Shown: positions 43,905 through 54,684 of the stretch, in pieces | How the letters are laid out: each line of letters begins with the position of its first letter | Numbering within the stretch: position 1 is the first letter of the stretch | Translations under genes and position numbers: made by a program | From: Gymnopus androsaceus JB14 | Taxonomy: Eukaryota > Basidiomycota > Agaricomycetes > Agaricales > Omphalotaceae | DNA length: 64,000 nucleotides | Reading direction: 5' to 3' | Assembly: GCA_009733575.1 (NCBI GenBank) | Contig: ML769683.1 | Span: 1-64,000, forward strand | The notes under the pieces: model-generated | Seen by the model: only the letters and a program-made list of their open reading frames with translations | Database searches by the model: none | Told to the model about the DNA's origin: nothing

Positions 43905-46192
43905 CAGGCATCCCCGGAGCCCGCGACAATGACTTCGAGGAAAGTAGAAGCATCTTCTGCCTTGATGTAAGAGTCGATGGAATCCTTGATACAAAGACCG
44001 TCCAGCTGAGCCTTGGCAAGTCAGCTCCAAACCTCAGGCAGGTTGACCTGGATCGCGTACTTGACACCGCGATCCAGAGAAACAATGTGTTCAACAAGAA
44101 CCATAATAGCCATCGTGTGCTGGTCATACTTCTTGTAGACTGTAAGAGCCTCTTCAAACAATTTGTGCTTGGTTGCGATCTTAGCAATCTCCATATAGTC
44201 ATAGTTTTGGAGTTTGTTGATATAACCAACAACTTTGCCCTTGTCTGCACTAATGGCAGTCAAAGGAAGGAGGTTCTGCAGGTTCTTGTTATGGCTGAAC
44301 GGAGACAGCTCAATGATGATCTTTTCCAGTAGCTCAATGAGCTTGATGGGGAGGTTGGCAATCAAAAAGGCCTTGACAGTGACTGATACATTGTCTGGAT
44401 CTGTAGACTCAGGCAGCGCAGTGGCCACAATCTATCGTAGCATGAGCGGTATGTAAGAGATGAGTGAATATGCAACTTACTTGGTCAATCAAGGCGCGGT
44501 GGTGGAGATTATCGGAAACAAGAACTTGGGCCCAAAGCTCAGGTTGGCGACGCTTCACGAGATAACGGGCCTGCTGCTTGAGCATTGTGTTGTCGTTGGT
44601 GATGGCAATCAGTTCATCATTGCAGAATCCTTTTGCGTATGCAATATAAGCAAAGTATGGATCCCGCTTCTCACAGAAATTTCCGACAACAAGAGGTTTG
44701 TAGAGCTAAAGGTATAGTTGCATTAGTATATGAGCAAAGAGAGGCAAAAGGGATGCACATTGTTATCTTTCAGGAAGGCTTCCGGGTTGTTGTTACTGTT
44801 GATGTAAATCTTCGCAATTGCATTGTAAAGAGCCGCGTCCTGGCTCCCAGCCTGAACTCTCACCTCAAGCCAAGGAAGAATCAACTTCAATCGGTTGCAT
44901 TGCTTGACTTCATGTAAGAGCTTGTCGAGGGAGAAGTTGCCAGTGAAAGAGGCAAGGAGAGCCTTATAGTGTTCTCATTGCAGTCGACATCCAACAAACT
45001 GCCAACCACCTGGGGTGTGCGGGTGAAGTTGACCCTCTGGACATACACCTCGGTGAAGTTGGTGAGGTTGTTTTGGTAGAGATAAAGAACAAGGTCATGG
45101 ACAAAGTTGAAATGGTCGCAAACAATGATGAGGGGAAGCTGATCTCCGAGCTTGTCTTCCTTGAGGAAATTTTTGACCTTCTCTGGGTTATAGTAATTGC
45201 TTTCTTGACAGATGCGCTTGACTTTGCGAATCTGACCGGTCCTTGTGGCAGCTTGGATATACTTGAAATGTACCTCGGGATCAGTGCTAAGATTGGCGAT
45301 TGAGCCAAGGTAGTAGTAGACCTAATAAGAGTAAATGTCAATATAGAACACAGGGACAACCAGGAAACACACCCTCGAATGTCTTGTAGCTCTCAAACAT
45401 CTCGATTAATTTAACAGGACCAAGAATATCAGAATATTTGGTGGCAATCTGGATGACCACTTGAAGGTTCTGGCATATATTGACATGGAGCATTTCCTGA
45501 AGGCATGACATTGACTGCTCAGTGGTCAAGCGACTGAAGTAGTTGGTAAGCCACTAGGAATAATCATTAGTATCAGAAACCAATTGTGAATTGAGATAAC
45601 CTACCTCAACCGGGAATGTTGTTGCATGAACAATAACACACTTGATGTCTGCCAAATCCTCATAGTGCTCAAGAGCCTGCACAATAGTTAGAATAATGGT
45701 CACAAGCTATGACTAAAATACATACCCTCTGCATCAATCCAGCTTTCTTGTAAAGGTTGGCGATCCATGGACAGTCGTAGTGCGTGAACATCTCATTTCC
45801 AAGGATAGCATCCGCAGCTTGTGGGGCGTGCATGAGATTCATCTCCAGCACACGGGTTTGGAGTGGGCCTTGCTCGGGTTTGTTGTCCTTTAATGCATCG
45901 AGGAAAGACGTCGCAGGCTGAATCATGTTTTGGGACATGAAGATATCGGCAACGCATTCTACATCAACCATAGGTCCCGCTTTGTTGTTGACAAGCTGCA
46001 AGGCAAATTTGGCACCCTTCTCGGGGTTGACAAGCATAACATGCTGCAAGAGAGCAACATAGTCCGGACTGTAGCCAACTTTTTTGGTGTGCAAAACAAT
46101 CTTCTCAATTTGCCCAGTCTCAGCAAAGCAGAAGACGTCCTGGACAAAGTAAAGAGAAAGCAGCCCATTGATAGATCCTGCAAGTTGCTTTG
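43905..46192 (-). pseudogene. Clathrin heavy chain fragment, copy 2 (longest)
   Basis: Minus-strand exons cover a long stretch of the clathrin leg in correct order: [14 protein letters not shown] (46180), [16 protein letters not shown] (about 45950), LQEMLHVNICQNLQVVIQIATKYSDI (45500), [20 protein letters not shown] and the YNPEKV-type segment (about 45300-45170), then GKVVGYINKLQNYDYMEIAKIA (about 44210) to RGVKYAIQVNLPEVWS (about 44025). Introns at about 45664-45735, 45545-45605, 44707-44760 and 44434-44480 remain. Several frameshifts and a premature stop show it is dead; the N-terminal propeller and the C-terminus are missing. It is the best template for copies 1 and 3. Its 5' edge abuts a hairpin array. 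Confidence 0.92.
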
Positions 46193-47095
46193 AAACAGAA
46201 GACGTGGTATTCAGCTGAGTACAGCCTGAAATTGGCGCAATAGCAAAGATGCTGAGCTATAGATTCCACTGAGAAACTGTCAATCATTCCAGCTGAATAC
46301 AGCTTGCACTTCAAGTCGAAAAAGAAAAAGATTCGGCTGAGTGCAGCCAGAATTCAGTGTGGCAAGAAAAGACTATAATTGTTACATGATGGAAGAACAA
46401 AAGACAGTCCGAGAAGTGGATTTGGACGACGTGAAGTACGATTTCACTCATGAGATGGTATGATACTGTATACTGAGAGACAGTCGCAATAAGGAATTAA
46501 GGACCGATGTAACTGAAAAAAAAGTAGCGTCAGTAAAGCTTTAAACCAGAAAATGTTTCATGAGCGTACCAATGCAAGAGGATGCATATTGAATGATTTC
46601 GAGTGGCTGAGTACAACCTGATTGAAATTGAAATTGATAGTTGATGGTAGGAAGGCAAAGTGAATGTGTGGACAATCTGAAGGCATCCTGGACAAAGCAA
46701 AGAGAAAGCAGCCCGTTGACAGATCCTGCAAGTTGCTTTGAAACAGAAGATGTGGAATTCGGCTGAGTACAGCCTGAAATTGGTGTGATAGCAAAGATGC
46801 TGAGCTATGGATTCCACTGAGAAACTGTCGATCGTTGCAGCTGAATACAGCCTGCAATTCGAGTCGGAAACAAAAAGAATTTGGCTGAGTGCAGCCAGAA
46901 TTCGGTGTGGCAAGAAAAGACAATCATTGTTACATGATGGAAGAACAAAAGACAGTCCGAGAAGTGGATTTGGATGACATGAAGTAAGATTTCACTCATG
47001 AGATGGTATGATACCGTATACCAAAAGACAGTTGCAATAAGGATGATGATAATCATTACATGATGGAACAAAAGAACTATGCCGGCGCCTAAAAC
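46193..47095 (+). repeat. Hairpin array with terminal inverted repeat
   Basis: Motif copies at 46213-46226, 46290-46303, 46335-46348, 46605-46618 (weak), 46761-46774, 46839-46852 and 46883-46896. A block of about 540 bp including a 70-bp clathrin shred (46134 and 46676) is tandemly repeated. The last 46 bp, 47050-47095, are an inverted copy of 58048-58093 (three mismatches) and look like an element end. Confidence 0.85.
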
Positions 47096-47323
47096 GGCTC
47101 CAACCCTAGGAGTCAACCCGCCTCCATAAAAGGCAAAAACAATGCTAACCTCTACAGCACTGAGACATATGTTGCGAGCAATGATAAGCCTAGATAGTGA
47201 AGCTACTCATATTCCACTTTCTGTCTCTACTCAAATATACTCCAATATACTATCCAATAAAAACACAAATTGTTGTACAATAATTTCCAAGATAATGTTA
47301 GATTATATACTACGCTGTCCAAT
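47096..47323. other. Spacer, possible 3' UTR
   Basis: AT-rich, no gene; it separates the element end from the minus-strand gene that ends at 47324. Confidence 0.4.
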
Positions 47324-50005
47324 CTAAAATCTCCTGGTTGGTCCTTTTCTCTCTGTCCAGTATCTATCGTGATCTCTCCCGTCGTTGTAATATCTGTCGC
47401 AGTTGTAGTCTCTCCTGCTAGCATATCTGTGGACATGTCCCTTGGCCCTCCTATCCCACTCTTGTTTTTTCGCCGTAATTTTCCTTCCCGCATGATGCCT
47501 GAGTGTGGTCTGGTGGCGAGAACGTGGAGGTTGCGGGGTGATTGCATACCAGTCAACATCCATGGCAGATTTCTCTACTTCCACGTTGGGATATAGTCCA
47601 TGCCAATCTAATGTTGAGGATAAACCGCACCTGGCATTTTTGTGTATTTCGGTAATCGGAAAGACATCTTTTCACTGCTTCCGCGGCCTTGGGAGTACTG
47701 GTCTTGATGAAGAACAAATTGGCATTTGTTAAGTGAACAAGGCGTATGCGCTGGACTTGGGAAACAGAGGCATATTGCTCAATGAATTGGATGAAGCTGG
47801 GGATAGTCTGTTCATTCCTTCCTCTGATGACCAAGAAAGTGGTGGGATGGTCAGAGACGTTCAACATGAGAGGGGGTTGACTTGAATGAACATTGGGATT
47901 CGTCAAAGCGCAGGCGCTTGGGCTCTTCAAAATTCTGTGATTCTGCTGGCTGCTTTGAGGTAGTCACTGCAGTAGTAAGAGAGACAGAGGCATTGCTCAA
48001 CTGAGAAACCATTTCATCTTCAGCTGATAGTTGTTCTGCAAAAGCACCTTCATTGATTGATGTGAGATCTACCCCGGCACAGAGCAGTCCATGGGATCTG
48101 ACTGAGAAAGAGCATGATCCTCAACTGTCTCTGGCCATTCTGCAATGACCTCATCCACATTCGACTCAGAGCAGTCCATGTGATCTGACTCAGAAAGAGC
48201 GCGATCCTCAACTGCCTCTGATACGTGAGCTTTGACTGTCTCTAGTGTCAAGCTGGGATCTTGGAGTTGTTCTGTAACACTCTGGGCAGCTTCTCCATTG
48301 ATAGAAGTTACAATGGCCGCCCCAGAGCAATCCACAGTGTCACTGAGTTCTGATCCCGGAGCCTGGACCTCTGTCTCCTCCTCCTTCACCTTCCATTGCT
48401 CCTCCTCTTTTGCTTTCCGTTCCTCCTCCGTCGCTTTCCGTTCCTCCTCTTCCTTCTTTATCCGTTCCACCTCCTGCTTCGCTTTCTGTTCCTCTTCCTC
48501 CTGCGCTTTCTGTGCCTATTCAGGTCAATGAAAATAGTAAGCAACAAGGAACAAGGAACAGCAACACTTAAAATTGTACATACCTTCTTGACAGGACCAG
48601 ATACTATTTCAATCTCGTCTTCATCCTCATCATCAATGTCCAGAACAATCTTTTTCACTCCCAGTCCAAGCGCACTCATGTAGTGAGAAAGGTCCATCAT
48701 CCTGGATTCCTGAGCATTTGTTGCATGAACAGGACCAGACACAGTGAGCAAAGGTTCTGGGGATGGGAAAGACCGTGTATTGCTATTTCCTGTGTTTCTT
48801 GGGTTCATGCACCGCTACAAACTTGGTCTTAAAAAATCCTTCAGTACCAGCGGCATCCATTGTTCTCCAAGCTTGGGCATTCGCGAGATATGATGACATT
48901 GCTGTGCCTTCAATCAAGTTCACAAACTTTGGCATGTCTGATGGGAGCGTTAGTTCTTCAGGTGGCACTGACCGGTGAAGGCAGAAGATTGGCACCTGAG
49001 CAACATAAAGGTACCACTTGAGCTTTTGGGGGTCCATCCCATTGCCCCAGATGCCCAAGAACCAGCCATCCTGCAATTTGCTTCGAGCAACTGAGAGATG
49101 CCGACTAGCATCCACCCGCTTTTCAATCAATATTTCAGACATCGTGTTCCACGATTCCGCAATTTTGAATCGGCGCTGTATCGCTGCCATTTTTGGGACA
49201 TAAATGAGGAATGACATGGGGGTGCCAAGGGTCTCAATCTCCTGATAGCTAGGCAGGAGAGACTCCCAAGATTCTACCAGGTTCGGCCATCTTTTGAGGA
49301 CAGAGCTGTTCGACCAAAACATATTGACCTCATATTGACTCTCCAGACTGTCCCGCCCATCCATGAGGGCAAGAAGATACTGTGCCTACACGTAACCAAC
49401 ATGGTGAATCCAATCGAGATTATCTGATTGCCAGCCATCATAGAGATTTTCGTATTCTGGACATTTTAGCAAGTCCTTCTGGGCATACTTTAAGAGGCAG
49501 ACGAAGGGGAGACTTGGGAAATGCTGGTCGTAGAACAGTGGCATCAGTGTTGGGTCTGATTTACCCATTGACCCATCTGTGAAGATTGGGTTTGTGAATG
49601 GCTTCCGATAATCTTCGGGCACACGCCTGCCTCCATAATACGGGTTCTGCAGGGAGTTGTACGAGAAAACCTCGAATGCCATTTTGTTCCTGTCTCCAGG
49701 GTCGCTGGGCTTTATTGCATCAGGGAAGCAATTGCCTGTAAACAGTCTTCTGCGGTACTGCTCACAAGTGCCGCGAGGAATCTCTTCAGAGAACGAACAA
49801 TCAATGCCCGTCAAGGTTAGAAACGCAGCGCCTACTTGGACTGGCTCGTCTTCCCAATGGCAAAGGTCCTCTCCTGCATTGGAAGGAAGATGTCTATATG
49901 ACAATAGCTGTGTTCATAGATTGGCAAATGTTATCATCTATGGGTCAAATACGCACCACTCTGGTGGTCTCTTGCTCAATACCACTATGTGGCGTCGGAT
50001 ATGAA
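47324..50005 (-). CDS. Unrecognised multi-exon gene, 5' end truncated
   Basis: Five or more minus-strand exons: about 50005-49966, 49911-49388, 49364-48815, 48780-48590, 48517-48085, 47900-47553 and 47584-47324. The first part (EEIPRGTCEQYRRRLFTG, MSFLIYVPKMAAIQRRFKIAESWNT, LQDGWFLGIWGNGMDPQKLKWYLYV) is long and coding-like. A middle segment is acidic (DIDDEDEDEIEIVSG) and Lys/Glu-rich coiled coil (EEEERKATEEERKAKEEE). The C-terminal part (TTFLVIRGRNEQTIPSFIQF ... RLVHLTNANLFFIKTS) could be an RRM-like fold, followed by an Arg/Tyr/Asp tail. No frame break is obvious in the long exons, so it may be recent. No start codon is clear; sequence stops at the hairpin array near 50010. Nuclear RNA-related function is speculation. 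Confidence 0.55.
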
Positions 50006-50418
50006 AAGATTGGCATGTTGAGGTGTGGCTAAGTACAGCCTACCAATTTGTGGAATTTTATGAAGCTTGAATGAGAGCGGCTGAGTAAAGCCTGCAATAC
50101 AGAGTGTCAAGCAAAAAGATGAAGTTAGAGATGAAAGTTTTGACTGCCATGTGACCCAAACTTTTTTGTTTTTTTTGAAGTCTTTTGACTAGAATCTATC
50201 ACTTGATTGCAGGCTTGTCCTATCGAGTTCTCTTCTCCAATTCTCAACTTAGATTGCAGGCTATATTTAGCCGCTGCGTGCTCTTCTTCAAATCTCTACT
50301 TGTCACCTTTTTAATCGGACTGCAGCTTGTACTCAGCCGCCGGGTCCCTTTTCCTCACATCAAAACCTTGTAAATCATGTACTTCAATCTTGTGCATTAT
50401 GACAATTAACAGATTTAC
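50006..50418. repeat. Opposed hairpin clusters
   Basis: Two motifs in one orientation (50027-50040, 50079-50092) face two in the other (50259-50272, 50325-50339). The first pair lies 5' of the minus-strand gene and the second 5' of the plus-strand Ulp1 gene, so two element ends probably meet near 50100-50250. Confidence 0.8.
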
Positions 50419-52925
50419 TTGTCCAGACTAATGGATTTAGGATGGGCTCATCCTTGCGATTCATCTTGTGAATCCGTATCCGAGTTGACTTCACTTGGCA
50501 GTTATCCATTGTGCATGGTCGGGTCAGTAAACGTGGTCTTCAACACCATACAGGGACTTGCAGAATATAATCCTGCTATACAGGAGCTTTTTGAATGCCC
50601 AGTGCAGATAAACATCAAGTTAGATCTGGATTATCAGGCCAAGCAGCAGTGGGACTTTGTTTCCCCGAAAAATGGAGAGTCTCTTAGTTCCTTCTTCAAT
50701 GTCTCTTTCCTTCCCAGAGTCAGAGATGCATCAGAGTGTCTTTGGTTGATTGAAACAGCTGTGGATCTTGGTAGCGTATTACACAGCGCGGCAGACAAGC
50801 ACGAAGTTTCAACACCCAAGGTCTTTGTCACTCTTCAGCAAACGCTTGTACTCAAAAGGAGTTTGCTTTTAATTTTGAAAAACTTGTTCATTTTAGGCAC
50901 TTCCGTCATCCAGCCGGACGTTGCCAAAGATTCGTTACGCCGCATCAGTGAACCAGTGAGTGTACAGTAGCTTGATCTTTTGAACCTCTGCCACTCAACT
51001 TGCTACTCTTAGCTCCGAACTTTGATGGCATTTGACATCGATTTCGACAGGATAAAAGAGGTCAAACTAAAAGATTTCCTCTATCTCGATCAGAAAAGGT
51101 GCATAAATGATGAAGTAATGAACTACTTCTGTTCCAAGTGGACGAGAATGTGGCCTACGAAACAAGTCATCGCATTGACTACCTTCTTTTCTGCAAAGGC
51201 TCTATTCGAACATGGAAAGCCAAGAGAGCAGGTATGTGATAGGCTTTGGGAAGTTACCCTGACGTATGGCGAGACTGCCAAGGTATGGCGATCCCGGTAA
51301 GTTTAGTAAAGTGTTGCTAATGCAGCTCTTTGTGTAGCGGTGCACAGGTTTTTCTCGTTTCGACAAAGCCTTTGTGCCAATCCATGAACCAGGCAGTCAC
51401 TGGTTCTCAGCATTGATTGATTATGAAGAGAAAAAAATAGAAATCTATGGCAGCTGGGGACCAACGTACGAGCAAAATTCTGGTGTGAGACCCGGTGCAC
51501 AAAACAAATCTGGAACCAACGTATCCCGAATGTCTTGCACCTAGATGTAGGTGGAGACCAAATGCGACCACCCGGGGTAACCGTGCCGTAAGGTGGGTCT
51601 GGACAGTAGTATGAGTGTTGTACGGAACAGTACAAGCCTCAGAGGTGCAAGGAACAGTGTACGGGCCACCCGCTGACGTAATCAGGAGGATGCGGGTGGT
51701 ATTGTGGTCCGACGACCAGAAATGAGTGGGAGCGGAAGGAATATGGGTGAAGGGGTGGTCCAAAAAGGTGTAATAAGTCCAAATATGGATAATGCGGATG
51801 GAATACAGCAGATGCGGACGGAAATAGCGTGAGAGCGGGTGGAATAGGGTGAAAGCGGGCGGAAATAGCGTGGGAGCGGACGGAAATAGCGTGGGAGTGG
51901 ATGGAATAGGGTGAAAGCAGATGGGAATAGTGTGAGAGTGGACGGAATAGCGTGAGAGCGGATGGAAATAGCGTGGGAGCGGACGGAATTGAGCGAAAGC
52001 GGATGGTTCCAGAGGTTCTAGAGGTAGCAAAACCCAAATAGGAAGCTCCTGAGGAGCTTTGGTTGTAAAGTTGTAAACAGAGATAGAAGACAGTGAGCTC
52101 TGGATGTAGATTTGGTATTTACAGACAGAGCCTCGCAGTTGATGCAGATGACAATGAGCCTTCGAACGGAGCTCGGAAGGCACAACTGGTTAGAACAGAT
52201 AGAAATAGAGAGACAGAGACAGAGACAGGAGCAAAACGGGATTGATTTGGTAACAATGGTAATAACAGACTAGGGTCCATGGACTCGGGGTGTCTACTTA
52301 TATACTGTAGGGTGGCTGTGTAAGTCGTCGGGAGGGCCTGATGGATGGTTATCAAGTGCGGGAGGCACCCGGGAAGCAGGATAAGTGGTAATCACATGTA
52401 GAAAGTGCCTGGCAGGCAGGATAAATGGTAAATAAGCATGGAAAGTGCCCGCAATGTAGGTAATGAGTGTGGGAAGTATCCGCGGACGGTCAGGAAGCGT
52501 GTGAAACATCAGTGGGTGGATAGCGGATGAGAAATGAGCCAAAGCCTGACATCTGGGCAAAACGTAAAAGACCAGGTGCATGCACCACTCATGTTGGTAG
52601 GTAGATTGTATTTTCTAGTATTACTTCACTTATACTTCTCTAACAGGTTTTGATGTGGGCAGCAGAGCTGTGGAGTTCGATTCGCGGTATTGAAGATGAG
52701 CCAACCTTCAAGCTCGGGGGCGATAAGGACTCTGGATGGACGTATGATCCACATGCACTAGTACATATGAATGAGACGGTCAGTGTGATACGACAATAAC
52801 CTCACATTTTTCCTAGGTTGACTTTCAGGACAATGATTTCGACTGCAGGATTCATGTTCTTGACCATCTGAATAGAATCCTGCAAGGAAAGAACTTGAAC
52901 TGCAAAGACAAACTGACGTAGAAAT
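50419..52925 (+). pseudogene. Ulp1-type cysteine protease gene 1, split by solo LTR
   Basis: N-terminal part (50419-50970), then a protease-like domain: LKDFLYLDQKRCINDEVMNYFC (51076-51140), an intron (about 51283-51338), FVPIHEPGSHWFSALIDYEEKKIEIYGSW (His at 51398-51400) and, beyond the LTR, VDFQDNDFDCRIHVLDHLN (Gln, then Cys at 52844-52846). This His ... Gln-x6-Cys arrangement is that of Ulp1/SENP peptidases (family C48), which cleave SUMO-like tags and are often carried by DNA transposons. A solo LTR (51484-52553) sits between the His and Cys parts. Without it the frame appears to resume after tctgg. A further intron lies at about 52779-52816. The product is inactive as it stands. Confidence 0.82.
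51479..52558 (-). mobile_element. Solo LTR 2 (family S) with TSD tctgg
   Basis: LTR 51484-52553 (1,070 bp) in reverse orientation, with tctgg on both sides. It shares TATA box, repeat block and ends with the copies at 34414 and 55551. Confidence 0.95.
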
Positions 52926-53160
52926 ATCGTCAGCGATCATTTCATCTTAAGCGGATTTTGCTTGCACATGAGCTTTATGATGATGCCAAGTGCCCCATTG
53001 TTTAGTATATACCTTACTGTAGAATGAAATTCAATTCATTCATTCTGCAGTATGTTGTTCGACCCTGGCCTGTAGCCGCACTTTATGTTATGTATTTATC
53101 TCTTTCTCTATTCCGAACCAATCTCTCTATCCATCCTCACTCTATTGTCATCACGCCAAT
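52926..53160. other. Spacer, no gene
   Basis: Sequence after the Ulp1 stop, AT-rich, without motif. Confidence 0.4.
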
Positions 53161-53535
53161 TTCAGACTGCACTCAGCAGAATTCCAAGTCTTTTTGTTTT
53201 TGACACACAACTTGCCGGCTGTAATCAGCCACTATACATTGGCACCATACCCTTGAAGATTTTTGCTCCACATTCACTTTGACTTCAGTCAATGTCTTGA
53301 AACTCGGATCAGCTATCGAAACCTGAATTCACAATGCTTTCTTCGTAGATTGAAACACGATGCCATTCGAGCCAAATCAAAGTGTGCACCCAAGGGTTCA
53401 CTCAAATTGTTTTTGAATATCCTTGACCAACTTCAAACTTGACTTGGCCAAAAGCGGCCGAATTCCAAATTTTGTTTTCAGCTTTTGACACAACTTGCAG
53501 ACTATATTCAGCCGCTATGCAACTGTCAAATGATT
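53161..53535 (-). repeat. Hairpin-motif cluster
   Basis: Diverged copies at 53165-53178, 53217-53230 and 53499-53513, oriented as the clusters upstream of other plus-strand genes. Confidence 0.7.
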
Positions 53536-54074
53536 GCCAATCTCTTTCTCTAAAGAGCTATTTTGACGGCCATGGATATGAGCTTGAGCAACTGTACTTG
53601 GATTGATGCTGTTTTTCAGAGCAGTGCATCTGTGCTTGGGACCTCAAACGACACTATGCTGGAATGACTTTGGTGTGTTTTATCAATATATCTGTATTTC
53701 ATTGCACGTATATTGACTCTTGAATGCAGACTCTTCCCCGTTGCTGCTCTTGCTATGGAGATACTTTGTTCCTTCGGGCAACGTTCAATGACGAGCCAAT
53801 TTCATGCAATTTACTGCTATATTGGAGTCCGGAGCTTCAACTATAGTTTGTGTGTTACCTTTGATAACTTACACCTTTTACCAATGTAGTTCTGTGTTTT
53901 CTCTGTTGTGAACCATTTTTACACCATGTGCATGGCGCATCATCAGTATGCCTCATGTTCATGGTAGCGCCGTTGTGGTACAAGCAAAAGCATGCTATAT
54001 AAATGCTGTGGGTCAACTTTAACATCTCAATCTTGTATGTGATGGTTTCTCGCTCATACAGAGCGATGATTAAA
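53536..54074. other. No supported gene
   Basis: AT-rich; a 112-codon minus-strand frame (53855-54193) runs into the MITE and shows no domain. Confidence 0.4.
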
Positions 54075-54680
54075 ATTAGACATGGGCATGAATGCCGAAT
54101 GTTTGCGAATATTTGTGAATATATTCGCATTCGGCATTCAAATGTTGAATGTTTGATGGGCAAACATTCACATTCGCACAAATGGACATTCAAATGTGAA
54201 TGTCTGGTTTCGGAATGGCGAATGTTTTCAACATTTGTGACCTTATTTCACCTCATTAATTAATTTTCACATATAGTACTATAATTATGATTTGTATACC
54301 TTAAGCAAAACCAGATGGCATACCTGTTTATTGTTCCCCTTGCGTGTGATGTAACCGAGGCCCTGATTTACACTGAAACCATCTGTCCATTAGAGTTCAA
54401 ACCTTGGCATGGTCACTTTAAAAGTTAGCACTTGAACTTATATGTTTAGATAGTAGTAGTGTTTTATATTACATATAATAATGTATGTATTTATTTATTA
54501 TGACATTCATGAATACATTCAAAAACTCGCCTAAAATATTCATATTCACAAATGTTTTGTATAAAAACATTCGCATTTGCTCGAATGTGCACTCAAATGT
54601 GAATGTCCAGATTTGGAGCACGAATATTCGCATCACGAATGTTGAATGCATTCGAATGGGCATTCATGACCATGTCTAAT
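54075..54680. mobile_element. 606-bp MITE with TIR attagacatgg
   Basis: Near-perfect inverted ends (attagacatgggcatgaatg at 54075 versus the reverse complement of 54660-54680, one mismatch). The interior is rich in gaatgt/acattc words that form many further small inverted repeats. The TSD is not clear. Confidence 0.7.
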
Positions 54681-54684
54681 TCAA

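Noticed and set aside
51639..52355. Pro/Ser/His-rich frames with repeated SIPSAPTLFPSALTLF-like words
   Set aside because: These are translations of the non-coding repeat block of the solo LTR; the same frames recur in all three LTR copies.
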